Source: Chara braunii
Lineage: Eukaryota > Streptophyta > Charophyceae > Charales > Characeae
DNA length: 32,181 nucleotides
Direction of reading: 5' to 3'
Assembly (NCBI GenBank): GCA_003427395.1
Contig: BFEA01000276.1
Location: 1,710,376 to 1,742,556 of the forward strand
Shown here: positions 1 through 10,344 of the stretch, in pieces
Position numbering within the stretch: position 1 is the stretch's first letter
Layout of the letters: every line of letters begins with the position of its first letter
Notes under the pieces: model-generated
Databases searched by the model: none
Seen by the model: the letters and a program-made list of their open reading frames with translations, nothing else
What the model was told of the DNA's origin: nothing
Made by a program: the position numbers and the translations under genes

Positions 1-32
<32 letters not shown>
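1..32. repeat. (TG)n microsatellite at the window edge
   Basis: A pure TG run is followed to about 82 by CT/GT-rich simple sequence. It lies 3' of the HLB1-like gene, which runs leftward. Short ORFs reading Cys-Val repeats here are artefacts of the dinucleotide. Confidence 0.95.
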
Positions 33-33
<1 letters not shown>

Positions 34-186
34 CTCTCTCTCTTTCTCTCTCTGTGGCTCTCTGTGGCTCTCTCACTCTCTCTCCCCGTCGACAAGAAAA
101 GAACACCAAAAAACACAGAAAGAAAACAATCTACGAAACGCAGATGAGAAATCCTTATCCCCGTCCCTCCTCCCTTTTCCTGCTCT

Positions 187-2763
187 CTATCCCGTGAGAA
201 CTCCAATCAAGGTGTCCGTTCTACTTCTGATATAGATGGTGTACACAAGCCGGATGGCATCGACCCATCCGTCGATGGACTCCCAAGTTTCGGCCACGAA
301 GTAACACTGACCCTTGACTGTCTCTATACACATCCCCCCACCGGCCGGCAAGCTCAGATCAGAGCACGGGTTGATCGCCAGAATATCGTCCATCTCGATA
401 CGCAAGCGAGTGGTCCCGACTTGCCCCTGCCCATTCGTACCATTACTGCCATCAGCCACAGATGCGACCGCACCAAGGCCTCCTGCGCTGGCAGCCATGG
501 AGGAGAGAGAGAAGGATGCACCTGCGGTGAAAGAGGACGACGATGCCGCCAACGACGCTCCCCCGCCTCCTCCTCCGACCCCCGCTGCTTCCTGATCCCT
601 CATCATCATCGAGAGCCTTCGCGACGAAAACCCATCACTTACCCGCCGATCGCCTTTGTCTTTTTCGAAAAAGGCCTCGTGGTTTAGAACGAAATGCCGC
701 CAAGTCCACAGCTCATGCGGCGAGAGAGAGTTGCTCGCCGGCGGGACCAAGAGGTACCCCTTTTTCAGGAACGGGCGCGGCAATCTATTTTGCACGAGAT
801 TGAGCGCCGTCCGATACACGGTGTGATCGGGTTTGAGAGCATGGGCGGCACAGATGTACACCGCGGAGAGGTTGTACAGCTCCTCCTGAAGAGCTTCCCA
901 TCGGGCTATCTTTTCGGACCACGAGGAGTCATCAGCGGCCGCCAAGGAGGCAGCAGCGAAAGAACCGCCGTCGGCGGCGGCGGCGGCGGCGCTCAACTCT
1001 CTCCGCGCCTTTAACCTCTTCAATTCCCGATCGATATCGTCCGTCCGGCCGTACAACACGGTCCCAAGATTGTACACGGCGCGATGGAAATCGTATCGCA
1101 ATCGGATCGCCGCCCTAAATTTGCGAATCGCTTTCTTGACGATGGGCATTTTGCCCTTGATGGGCACAATGGCGCCAAGCTCCTGCAGAGCAAGGCCCCA
1201 ATTATTGAGAGCCTGGGGGCTGTCCCAATTCAATTTGACGGCATGGTCGTACTTCTCGCACGCTGCCTCCCACAGCGCTTGCGCATCCTTTGTCCGCCGC
1301 CTCAACTTCGCTCGATCTGTGATAGCGATCGCCCAGTTGTAGAAAGCCTCGTGTAAGGTAGGACAGAGCCGCGTGGCGGCGGCATACTTCTTACAGGCCT
1401 CCTCAAGGAGGGCATCCTTAGAACTCGCCGCCGACCTGGCGTCGCAGTTATCGGCACTTTCCTGCAGAACGAGTGCCCAGTTATACAGAGCATCGTAATC
1501 ATTAGGGTTCCTCTCAACGGCGGCTTGATACCTCTTTGCGGCAAATGCCAGCATGCGCTGACGAGGGCGCCCCTCCTCCTCGCTCGTTGCCATGCTGTAG
1601 AGGATGTCTCCTACCATACTCCCTCCCGCGGAGCCATGGTTCATTGCATCTCCCTCTCCGGCTTGGGCGTAGAACTCCCCCTCCTCCCCCTCCTCCTCCT
1701 CCTCCTCCTGCTGCTGCTGATGACCCTCCTTCCTACGTCCAGCTTTCTTCCCCTCCCCACCCCGCCCCTTTCCTCCTCCTCCTCCTCCCGTCCCACTCTC
1801 AACACCACTCTCCTCGGAAGCTCCTTCCTCTTCTTCCTCCTCCTCCTCCTCTTCCTCTTCGTCGTCATCGTCCTCCTCTTCCTCTTCTTCTTCTTCCTCC
1901 TCGTCTTCATCACCTTCCTCCTCGTCTATCTCCCCCTCATGCCTATCTCCACTCTCATTCGTCTTTTTCCGGGCATTGGCGCCATCATTGCCGTCTTCCT
2001 CGATTTCCCCCATAGCCACCGCAGCAGCCTTCCCGCCAATTTCCTCCCCCTCTCGTCCATATGCCCCCTCCTCCACCGGAACTGATTTCCCGCCAGTTCC
2101 CACCTCCGACGATCGCTCTCCATTCACCAGCTGCTGTTGTACTTGCTGGACTTCAGACACAGCCACGTCATCTCCATCTCCATCTCCATCGGATCCGGGA
2201 GGGGATCCCGACGCCCCCTGTACCTCAATGCGCAGATCAGAGATCGCAGCCGTCCGTTGCTTTCGCTGCGCTGCCGGCTTCGACACGTCAGCAGCAGCCA
2301 ACGGGCTCGCAGCGGACTCATCACCACTCTTACCGCTTCCCGCATCATCGTCCCTGGCTGGAGCGGGAGAAGAAGGAGAGGGAGAGGGAGAGGGAGAGGG
2401 AGGAGGGCGAGCAGAGGAAGAAAGTGATTCCGTGAGGCCTTCGATCGCCCCGACCTGTCCGTCCACGTCAGCAGGGGCTGGCGCTGTCGCCGTCGCCTTC
2501 GACTTCATCGGTAAATCGGAGGGAGCGATTGCCGAAGTGGGAGTCGCGACATCAACGCTTCCGTCGCCGGTATACCGACGAGAGGAACTCAACACTTCCA
2601 TTGATGATGACGTGGCAGCAGCCAGGATGCGGCCGCTGCTGCTGCGGCTGCCAGATGTCATCAAGACATCCGCTGCCACGTCATTCACCACCTTGCTGGT
2701 GGAAACAACACCTTCAGCAGCTTCACCGACACGTGGCGAGCTCTCGTCGGCCGCTGCTGACAT
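187..2763 (-). CDS. HLB1: TPR protein with C-terminal PH-like domain, HLB1 type
   Basis: An uninterrupted 858-codon frame runs from an ATG at 2763-2761 to a TAG at 189-187. Residues ~1-275 are Ser/Ala/Pro-rich and look disordered. Residues ~277-323 and ~345-370 are almost pure Glu/Asp, with a Gly-rich stretch between. Residues ~405-600 hold TPR-like helices, with segments such as NPNDYDALYNWALVLQE, LCPTLHEAFYNWAI and SPQALNNWGLALQELG. A Ser/Ala-rich insert follows, then a PH-like region (~675-850) split by a Gly/Ser linker; it ends in ETWESIDGWVDAIRLVYTIY. This order and these motifs match plant HLB1, a trans-Golgi/early-endosome protein linked to actin and membrane trafficking in Arabidopsis (family knowledge from memory). 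The land-plant protein is much shorter, so the acidic N-terminus is an elaboration. No intron is visible. This could be the native gene or an old retrocopy; no poly(A) tract is seen 3' of it, which weakens the retrocopy view. Confidence 0.85.
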   Translation of the reverse strand: MSAAADESSPRVGEAAEGVVSTSKVVNDVAADVLMTSGSRSSSGRILAAATSSSMEVLSSSRRYTGDGSVDVATPTSAIAPSDLPMKSKATATAPAPADVDGQVGAIEGLTESLSSSARPPPSPSPSPSPSSPAPARDDDAGSGKSGDESAASPLAAADVSKPAAQRKQRTAAISDLRIEVQGASGSPPGSDGDGDGDDVAVSEVQQVQQQLVNGERSSEVGTGGKSVPVEEGAYGREGEEIGGKAAAVAMGEIEEDGNDGANARKKTNESGDRHEGEIDEEEGDEDEEEEEEEEEEDDDDEEEEEEEEEEEEGASEESGVESGTGGGGGGKGRGGEGKKAGRRKEGHQQQQEEEEEEGEEGEFYAQAGEGDAMNHGSAGGSMVGDILYSMATSEEEGRPRQRMLAFAAKRYQAAVERNPNDYDALYNWALVLQESADNCDARSAASSKDALLEEACKKYAAATRLCPTLHEAFYNWAIAITDRAKLRRRTKDAQALWEAACEKYDHAVKLNWDSPQALNNWGLALQELGAIVPIKGKMPIVKKAIRKFRAAIRLRYDFHRAVYNLGTVLYGRTDDIDRELKRLKARRELSAAAAAADGGSFAAASLAAADDSSWSEKIARWEALQEELYNLSAVYICAAHALKPDHTVYRTALNLVQNRLPRPFLKKGYLLVPPASNSLSPHELWTWRHFVLNHEAFFEKDKGDRRVSDGFSSRRLSMMMRDQEAAGVGGGGGGASLAASSSSFTAGASFSLSSMAASAGGLGAVASVADGSNGTNGQGQVGTTRLRIEMDDILAINPCSDLSLPAGGGMCIETVKGQCYFVAETWESIDGWVDAIRLVYTIYIRSRTDTLIGVLTG

Positions 2764-2790
2764 CTTTATCCGAAAACTTCACGGCTACGA

Positions 2791-2815
2791 TTGATTGATT
2801 GATCGATTGATTGAT

Positions 2816-2849
<34 letters not shown>
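2791..2849. repeat. (TTGA)n tetranucleotide repeat in the 5' flank
   Basis: About 15 units of TTGA, with two TCGA variants, sit 28 bp upstream of the HLB1-like start codon, probably in its 5' leader or core promoter. Length variation here could affect expression, but that is inference. Confidence 0.95.
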
Positions 2850-2851
<2 letters not shown>

Positions 2852-3767
2852 CTATCAGCAGACCGAACCCTGGGAGCTTTTGGCGCGCAAAGAACCTAGA
2901 ACTTTCACCGTCTCACTTAACCTGTAAGGCAAAGGAGGAGGCCAACCCTTTTTCTCCTTGGAGGGTGGGAGGGGTAGAGGTGCAGGTAGATTTGATACAA
3001 CTTGAGCTGACCGCCGCAAAGAGCATCAAGACGTCCGTCCTTCCGATCGTGATCGAGCAGACGAGGATTCATCTGACATCCACAAACGCTGCCACGTACC
3101 CTGCCACGTAGGCCGATATCAACGGCAACATCTACAGATCAAAACTGTATGTACAGTCGAACGGAAAAAAGGGGGAAGATGGGAGGGCAGTCGTTCTACA
3201 CATTGCTGCCGCTGATTACCAAGGCACTCCCGGATACACCCACAGCTCATACAAGCACTTTATCAATCGGTTTCATCGATCCGACCTGATTTATCGTCGA
3301 TGTGAAGCCGATGTCGAAGGCATATCTCTCTCGGTAAACGATCACGCGCGTACACAATCGCATGCAGACACGTCGACGAGTGCATCCACATCATCAATTA
3401 CCCCCTCCCCCATCATTTACCAGTGATTGACCAATCCCGTCCCGTACTACCGGTAGTAATTGACCAATCCCGTGCGACCTTGGAGCGTATCCCCAAAAAG
3501 CCCTTTGGCGGTCGTTTTCACACACGCCCAACGTTTTCCCGGCTGGCCTATTCGTCCAGAAATTTCGAACTATGGGGCTCGCTGCACTGCTCTCGACATT
3601 CACAAAAGACAAAAATCATGGCCGTGCATCTTTCCATATTCTAGCGGAAGATTCACTCTCGTTTTTCGAGAGTACCGCAGCGAGGCCCTATGCTTGGCTT
3701 GGCTTGCCTTTCATTTCCATCTTGCCATTTTCCACCGTGTCTGTGTAATTGAAGCAAACACAGCCCA
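2850..3767. other. 5' flank of the HLB1-like gene, no gene seen
   Basis: I find no convincing coding region. Two copies of CCACGT lie close together at about 3090-3110, a possible G-box-like promoter feature for the leftward gene, but two hexamers are weak evidence. The 131-residue frame over 3460-3855 shows no domain or low-complexity signature and is probably chance. Confidence 0.5.
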
Positions 3768-4191
3768 TGTGGCAGAATGGTACGCCCACGAGCTATTGGT
3801 AAAAGAGAGACCGAGTTCGAGTCCGGACGGAAAAACTCCGAGTTGGGGCCGATAAGTTGAAAGTACCGAGGCCGTCACCGTCTTACCGGGACCGTACATA
3901 GCAGTGAGTGATGTACACAGTGAGCAGTGTAGTGGGCACCGGGACCGTACATAGCAGTGAGTGGTGTACATAGCGGTGAGCAGTGTAGTGGGCAGGTCAT
4001 GAGTTCAATCCCTTCGTGGAGTAGTGTAATGGGCAGATCATGTGTAATGGGCAGATCATGAGTTCGAATCCCGTACGTGATGTATGTTGGATGCCACAAC
4101 ACAAAGACCTTGACAGACTCAGGCTTCAAACCGATTCAACTGTGCGGCGAACAGCTTGGAAAGGCCATGGGCATATGCACACCACCAGGAC

Positions 4192-4222
<31 letters not shown>
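3768..4222 (+). mobile_element. Possible tRNA-derived SINE or SINE cluster
   Basis: At about 3774 there is an A-box-like TGGCAGAATGGTACG, and at about 3813 a B-box-like GAGTTCGAGTCC, resembling a tRNA-Leu promoter. Two further B-box-like motifs occur at about 4000 (GAGTTCAATCCC) and 4061 (GAGTTCGAATCCC). A 28-nt T run ends the block at 4195-4222. The 3768 segment does not fold into a proper T arm, so it is not a tRNA gene. Internal pol III boxes followed by a homopolymer fit a SINE, but no target duplication was found. Confidence 0.35.
3885..3993. repeat. 53-56-bp tandem duplication
   Basis: Two consecutive units begin with ACCGGGACCGTACATAGCAG, at 3885 and 3938. Each ends in GCAGTGTAGTGGGC. 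A further diverged partial copy of the end (GTAATGGGCAGATCATG) follows at about 4027 and 4042. The repeats lie inside the SINE-like block. Confidence 0.8.
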
Positions 4223-4591
4223 CAAAAGCTATATTCTTCTCTCAATTTCACCTCACACGACCTATCTACCACTACTCCTAATTGTAGGCATACGGGGAAC
4301 CCTGTAGCAGCCAGAACCGTGTTCACGAGAGAACATGCGGGGGCTGCTCCCGACCTGCAGGTGGGCGATACCGGCTAGGGGACAACCGGTAGCATCAGGG
4401 ACCATGCCAACAGGACCAATCCCTGTGCCTCCCCTCCGGTCCCCTCCCCTACGAACATCAGCAGACTCTGCTCAATGCCTATCAAGCGCTCAATGCACTC
4501 ATTTATATCCACCAAGAGATGCCGCCCAATGAGGCAAGAGGAGCCTGAGGAATGCGGACCTTAGGCCCTGATTTTTTATTTTAATTTTACC

Positions 4592-4637
<46 letters not shown>

Positions 4638-5744
4638 GGGGATGGAAGGAGCGTTACAGCCTCAAGGAACCGCCTTTGGTTCCACGGGCCCGAGTTAGGG
4701 TCTGTATGATACATGGGAACATGTAGGCAGTTGGTAGTGGTGGTTTAGTTTTTTTTATTTATTTATTTATTTATTTTATGGTTTAGTTTTATTTTAGTTG
4801 TAGCCCCTGGACTTTTTTTTTTCTTTTTCTTTTTTTTTTTTTTTTTTGGGCCAATGGACTTCCAGTCCACAGAACCGGATTAGGCTTCTGCTAGAGAAGG
4901 GGTGTCTGTACTGTAGTGACAGAGTAAGGTAGGGATTGGATAGCAGTAGAGGTAGGAATAACAGCCTTTGAGTCATTATATTTCCACAACAGAGATCGAG
5001 GCCGGGAACCTCACAATTCCACCCGGAGTTATCCCGGCAGCATCAGCCGGTTTAGCTTAAAACGAATGCCCCACTTATTGAATGGCCCCTTCTCTAATTC
5101 CCTTCCACTACTCACTCAACTTCTCAGTTACCAGCGGATGGGCCTCCTTCCAGATTACTTTTTCCTCATAGCATCACATTACAATCACCTTCCAATTCTC
5201 TTGGTTACTAGGTTCACTAGCTGTCCTTCCAGTCCTCTCCCGGAGTGTAATGTTTTTTTGTTTTTGTTTTTTGCTCAAATTTCATCATCGGCAACTTCGA
5301 GTCCGGGGTCCTTGACTTTACTCTGGGGCAAGGTTACTGGATGGAAGCATCATCCAGCTTCACTTACAGGCTCTCTGGCTACCAGTGCATGCCAGCCATA
5401 GGCCGCGGGCCCCTTTCGGAGGCTGCCCACTGTCGATTTATTTGATTGACCGTGCGAGAGCCTCCTAATGTTTAGGAGAGGCTCAATTGGACTCTCAACT
5501 TGGGCGGGGCCATGTACTGGTGCTGCGGGTCTGTACCCAAGACCCCGCAGCTCTCTGGCTGCCACCTACCCTACCCTACCCTAAGTAAAAACTATCAAAC
5601 CTATAAAAACTACCATCTAACTACCAACTAACTGATATACAGCTGCCTCCTATCTATATTCTCCCTAAGGTGAGGGCATGAAATCTGAGGTTCGGGGAGG
5701 CTAAAAGGCATCTATACTACCAGCTACAGAAAACCAGCCCTTCA
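4223..5744. repeat. Simple-repeat-rich stretch, no gene seen
   Basis: It contains a (GA)n tract at 4594-4634, a (TTTA)n tract at about 4750-4776 and a T-rich tract at 4813-4847. A short CCTAC run lies near 5565-5582. A GCGGGTCT/AGACCCCGC hairpin lies near 5525-5550. The ORFs here are short and mostly translate simple repeats. I recognise no gene. Confidence 0.6.
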
Positions 5745-5935
5745 ACCACAAGTACACGGCCCCAGCCTTGCAGTCTGAAACTTGTCGCCACAAGAAAACG
5801 AGGCCGAAACGTCAATCGCTGGGCCCGTCGTTGATAAATTCGATCAGCGGTTGCGTTTGCGTTGTGCACCTCCAGAATTTGAGGTGTCAGGCCCACGGCC
5901 CAGGTGCCCATTTACTGGTGCTTTAACCCAGGGCC
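5745..5935 (+). repeat. Dispersed ~190-bp repeat, copy 1
   Basis: It is clearly homologous to 20795-20970. The best block, from CTTGTCGCCACAAGAAAACG through GAGGCCGAAACGTCAA, is nearly identical in both, and both share GTGTCAGGCCC and CGGCCCAGGTGCCCAT. The GGCCGAAACGTC phrase resembles the 3' core of minimal hammerhead ribozymes found in Penelope-like elements. The distal flanks pair: 5756-5766 is complementary to 5818-5828 with one mismatch. The expected CTGANGA core is degenerate, so activity is not claimed. Confidence 0.8.
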
Positions 5936-6075
5936 ATGGACCCTAGTGCACCCTTTTGCGAGTCCTTTTGAAGTAACACTCCCTCCTGCCTCACTTACCT
6001 GCCTTCTACTGCCTTCTCCTGCAGAAAAATGATTACGACGCTCATATTCAAACCTCAGGATGCTTTTTGGACTTC

Positions 6076-6160
6076 TTTTTTTTTTTTTTTTTTAACAAAA
6101 CTCCAATCTATTTGTGGGGAGCAGCACGTGCTGGGAGCTGGGCCCAGCGTCCCTTATAAT
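6076..6160 (-). mobile_element. LINE 3' tail fragment (5'-truncated)
   Basis: A T run at 6076-6093, which is poly(A) on the minus strand, is followed by GGGGAGCAGCACGTGCTG and a hairpin at 6130-6148 (GCTGGG/CCCAGC stem). The same poly(A)-plus-hairpin arrangement follows recognisable LINE coding sequence at about 22 kb, so this is best read as a short 3' remnant of that family. Confidence 0.65.
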
Positions 6161-6220
6161 AGGAATAATGAAGATTGATGATGACGATGATGATTAGGAG
6201 AATAGCAACCAACTAATACC

Positions 6221-6390
6221 TTTTTTTTTTTTTTTTTTTTTTTTTGGGGGGGGGGGGACGAAAGCTCCAATTTATTCGTGGGGAGGATCACGTGCTGAGA
6301 ACCGGGCTCAGCATCCCTTTGGAGTACAACTGAGAATATGTAACACATTTGAAATTTTGGGGCCATTACCCGACTTCGGCTAAGAAAACA
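6221..6390 (-). mobile_element. LINE 3' tail fragment, second copy
   Basis: A T run at 6221-6245 and a G run at 6246-6257 are followed by GGGGAGGATCACGTGCTGAG. The tail hairpin at 6294-6312 has stem GCTGAG/CTCAGC and loop AACCGGG. Further right, GGGGCCATTACCCGACTTCG matches, in the same relative position, the tail copy at 31715-31838 (there GGGGCCATTACCCGACATCG on the minus strand). This shows the tail module extends at least 130 bp past the poly(A). Confidence 0.7.
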
Positions 6391-7605
6391 ACCAGTCGAT
6401 TACCAAACCTGCGAAAATCTATGAGAAACAACTTTAAGAACAACTGCAGTTTAAAAAAAAAACTGCCTATGATCTACCCCACCGCAGTCCAAACCTGGAA
6501 ACAAAAGATCCTATCTGAAACCTCCTACTATGTACACCTCCCCTTCAACAAGCGAAAAAACGTTAACAGATTATCTAATTTACTCTATTTTGGTACATAT
6601 ATTTTACTAGTTTAGTCATTGTACCAGAACCCAGCTGATCTCATACCCACCTATGCTAGGGTTGCAGAGCAGCACAAACTTCCCCAGTACTGACCAGCCT
6701 GGTTCAGACGGCAAAAAGTGCCTTCCTCCCTCAACACTCTTGATTAGACACACTTCCCTAAGTTACAGAGAAATAACCCCGACATCAACTATGTCGGACA
6801 ACCTGGTTATGCCTTCTTCCCTCGACATAACTCCCCAGACCTTTTGCTCCCCCAGGTTACAGAGCAAAAGCTCCAGCACTGCCCTGCATCGTCCCAACAT
6901 TGTCCTTCTGACCTACTAATTAGACAAACGTCCCTTCCCATGTCGAACCCCCCTTACTTCCTCCCACCTTCCAGTTCTAACCTTCTCCTTCCCCCTCTGA
7001 CATTCTATCCACAATCTCCCTAATCATAGGCAGATCTCCGTATAGTCACTTTGTGAGATACCAGGACCATTATTCAACTTCGACCGAGAAACCCCTTAGA
7101 CAATTACCAAAAACAAGAAGTCATCTACCTATGGATAACCCTAAAACCAGAAAGATAGAGGGTCAAAACTGAACCTGCCCACTAGCCAAACCCTTCCCCC
7201 TCAACAGACGAATCGTCGGTCCAGGCTTTCAATCCTCGTACTAGAACTCACCTGGTCTCTTACCCTCTTCTGCTAGGGTGTTAGGGCAACACAATCTTCC
7301 CTAGTACCGACCAACCTAGCTCTGACGGACAGGAAGTGCCTTCCTCCCTCAACATCTCCCTTAGCTGCAAGGCCCTGGCAGGTTACAGGGTAAATACCGC
7401 GGCGCCAACTACGTCGGACAATGTGGTTATGCCTTCCACCCTTGGCAAAACTCCACAGGCCTCAAGCTCCCCCTGGGTCACATAGTAGAAACTCCAGCAC
7501 CGGCATGTGTCGTCCCAACATTGTCCTTCTAAACCTACTTATTTGAACAAACAACCCTTCCCCTGTTGCAAAAACCCTTACTGCCTCTCATCCTCCAGTT
7601 CTAAC
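6350..7605. repeat. Diverged ~0.6-0.7-kb tandem direct duplication
   Basis: Unit 1 (about 6350-6985) and unit 2 (about 7055-7605) share ordered blocks. These include AGTGCCTTCCTCCCTCAAC (about 6717 and 7336), CGGACAA..TGGTTATGCCTTC (about 6795 and 7408), and CGTCCCAACATTGTCCTTCT (about 6889 and 7511). The order is the same and only indels differ, so this is an old duplication. The left edge of each unit resembles the distal part of the LINE tail. No intact ORF is present. Confidence 0.8.
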
Positions 7606-8740
7606 TCCCCCCCTGAATTCACAACATACTAATTTTGAATCGAAATTTAGAAATGCATTTTAGCCAATCACTTTTTTAACCAACTGGGTGAGGTTCAAGC
7701 CCCAAAGTTTCCCCCCTCCCTATTGACCCTGCTTCGATTGGACTTACCATGCCTCAACGCTGCCATACCTTATTTTCATTTAGCTGGCTAGCCCCCTCAC
7801 CAACTAGATGCATTACATCCACCCCATAAAACCTCCCCCACCCTGTTGCAAATTTCAGCATTGACAATCGAATATCATCACTCAAGAATTTCAACATGTA
7901 AGCCCTCAAAAAGGGTCACAAATCAAGATCAGACAATCAGACATTGAATCGAGACACACAGTGACTAGAATTTGAAATCAAGACAACCTACCTCATGAAT
8001 TTAAGCATCGACATAAATTCAGTAGATCAAACGAGATTGAATTAAGATTTGAAATTTACTTTTAAGAAATTGGAGGTGCCCAATCTCTGATGTACGAATC
8101 TCGGGCTAAGAGTATTGCCCATGAAGTAATTCAGTAACAAAACATACGACAGTCGACAAGACTAGTGATGTGAAATTAAAAAAAAATAGGCAAACAAATT
8201 AGGCCATAATTATTGTTGTTTTTCAAATCTCAGAATTAGAATTATTAGTTATATTTTAGCTACTTATCTAGAATTCAAAGTTAGAAGGACAACTAATAGG
8301 TATTGAACCAAACAAAGCAATTTAGGAATCATATCGTTAAGAATCTCAGTGGGATCTACAAGAGCTTTAACCTAATCATTATTACTATCTCAGAATCATC
8401 ACTATAAAACGTGAAGAGGAAGAACACAGCATACCCTCAACAATCCCTAAACGCATCCCCCCTCTTTCCAAACCTCACCTCCTCCTTCATCGTCTCTCAA
8501 GTAACTCAGCCGTCTGTGGTTGACAATTGTTCAACTATCCCAAAGGACCGAACGATGAAGATAACAAGACCGCAACTAGGATTACCATCACAAAAATCCA
8601 ACCCACGTCACGAGACAAAACCGCTAAGCGGTACCGGGAGTCAAACTCCATACCTTGTGGCTTCACGTACCCTTTGGAATAACCCCCAAAGCAAACCCTG
8701 AAGTACGGATCTTGACCGATTACAAGGAAAAGGGGTCCAA
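7606..8740. other. AT-rich stretch, no gene seen
   Basis: It is AT-rich, with A tracts and many short repeats of AATC/GAAT character around 7860-8050. The 96-residue frame at 8411-8701 has no recognisable domain. I see nothing else I can support. Confidence 0.5.
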
Positions 8741-9787
8741 TTTAAAATTTTTGAGGGTCATTTGCATAAATCTTTTGGATTTGTCCCTGTCCTTTTTCTA
8801 ATTACTCTCATGCAGTTGACTAGCGACCGTGCGAGAATTTTAAAGAAAATGTTTATGAATTCGGTTGACGGCGGTTTTTATTTTCTTGAATCAGATATGC
8901 ACGTGCGACTATATTTAAAATTTTGCCTGCTATGCAAGCTCGCTTCCCGCTTTGCGTGCCCAACTTCTTTTCTTGTTGTCCTTCGTCTACACACACCCCT
9001 TCGTCTTTCTCCCGTCCCCTCGTCCTATCCTCCACTTGTTCTTCGACGGGATAGTTTGGTCGCCAGTTGAGATGATCGGATCAAGCCGTAAGAGCGAACT
9101 CAGAGGCACGACTTGAGCGACCACCTTAATTGTGCAAGAAAATCGATTATCCCACCTTCTTCAAGTTTTCATAACTTTCTTTCTTTTGTCTTCCTCATCT
9201 ACACCTCTCGCCGCCCACATTACACGCTGGTGCCCCGACGTCTTCTACGCCATAAATTTTTGTAGCCCCTTTTGTTCCCTCTCTTTTATCTCAACTGCAA
9301 CGTTGCACGAGCTATGCGTGAAGACTGCAACGCCGAACAGACTCAACGTTTTCGGTGCGAATACCCTTACAAGGGTATCCACCCTGTTTTTTGCAAGTGA
9401 CAAAAAATAAGCGGTTTAAGGTCTAAGTACATCGCGCGAGTCGCGGCGCTGTCTGTGCTTATATTGACATAATAGTTTACTAGATTAGAGAGTGTGTGGG
9501 CGTGTAGACTTAAGGTGCATGTGATCCCTTTTCTTGTTGCTGATTATAGAGTTGGCGTGGTTGTCGGCCAAATTTTTAGTTCCTATTAAATTAAGATTAA
9601 AAGTATGTCTGATGATTGAAATGCTTGAGTGTGATATGTGCGTGCGTACGGAGGACGACACCGACAACAATGTGGCTTTGAAACGTTTTAGTAGATCCGT
9701 GCGCCGCGCGGTAATCGCTTATATATAGGTGTCCGCTAGTAAGAGGCTCGGCCTTGGGCCTAACACTATCTGTCACGGTATCAGACC
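8741..9787 (+). mobile_element. Weak LTR candidate with primer-site-like end
   Basis: At 9777-9787, GGTATCAGACC matches 10 of the 12 bases of the initiator-tRNA-Met primer site when aligned at 9776-9787. It is preceded by a TATA-like TATATATAGG at about 9719 and by CTGTCA. LTR-like text such as TTTGAGGGTCATTTGCATAAA occurs at about 8750. No gag follows and no second copy was found. The call rests mainly on the primer-site match. Confidence 0.25.
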
Positions 9788-10104
9788 TTCAACAGGGAGA
9801 TTCGGGGATCGAGGCGAGCAGCGACAACGTAAAAATATTAAAGTGGCGCAAAGGAACCACGAGGTTGAGGACCCTGCAAACCTATCCCCCTTGGTTTTGT
9901 CGTCAGTGGAGTAGGACCGGTACTAGTGATTCCTTTTCCTCGTCTGTCGTTCTTTGACGACTAAAATTTTCCTAGATTTTTTAATTTTATCGTCGTTATT
10001 TTTATTTTTATGTTTCGGTTTTCAGAGACGGGCGCGACGGGCCGTCACGGCGGCCGAGGACCTTGAGCGCGCCCCTTCTTTGGTTGGCCTACGGGTTCCT
10101 GCAT
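9788..10104. other. No gene seen
   Basis: Short frames only. The part from about 10025 is GC-rich and may already belong to the adjoining rRNA-like segment, but I cannot align it. Confidence 0.4.
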
Positions 10105-10340
10105 GTTCGGGATGCTGGCGAACTTCATCTATTCCGCCATCTTGAAATAAGGACTAAGGAGTTTAACGTGCATGTGAGCCGATGGGTGGTTAGCCCACGA
10201 GGTGGTAGAAACGTGGGTGGTGCGGGCCCTTTGAGGGTGCACCGCCCGCCAACCACTAATTGCCGCAAGAGACTTGAGTGTGAGCATGCCATGGGGACCC
10301 GAAAGACGGTGACCTATGCCTAGGCAGGACGACCGAGGTG
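10105..10340 (+). pseudogene. Nuclear 25S rRNA pseudogene fragment, plus strand
   Basis: Landmarks occur in the eukaryotic 25S order. GGATGCTGGC is at about 10110, CTTGAAATAAGGACTAAGGA (canonical form CTTGAAACACGGACCAAGGA) at about 10139, GAGGGTGCACCGCC at about 10233, and GGGACCCGAAAGACGGTGA at about 10294 (canonical GGGACCCGAAAGATGGTGA), then CCTATGCCTAGGCAGG. Many substitutions are C to T, and helices such as the one after GCCTAGGCAGG are lost, so it cannot be a working rRNA. Either a stray rDNA fragment or an rRNA-derived retroelement head would explain it. Confidence 0.75.
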
Positions 10341-10344
10341 ACAG

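Noticed and set aside
1525-2085. Plus-strand frames antisense to the HLB1-like gene
   Set aside because: They translate the TCC-rich complement of the Glu/Asp codons and lack any domain. The minus frame has clear TPR homology.
3768-3850. A functional tRNA-Leu gene
   Set aside because: A- and B-box-like motifs are present, but the T arm and acceptor stem do not pair, so it is at most tRNA-derived.
5565-5582. Telomere-like CCCTA repeat
   Set aside because: The unit is CCTAC repeated about three times, not CCCTAAA, and it is internal. A chance microsatellite is enough.
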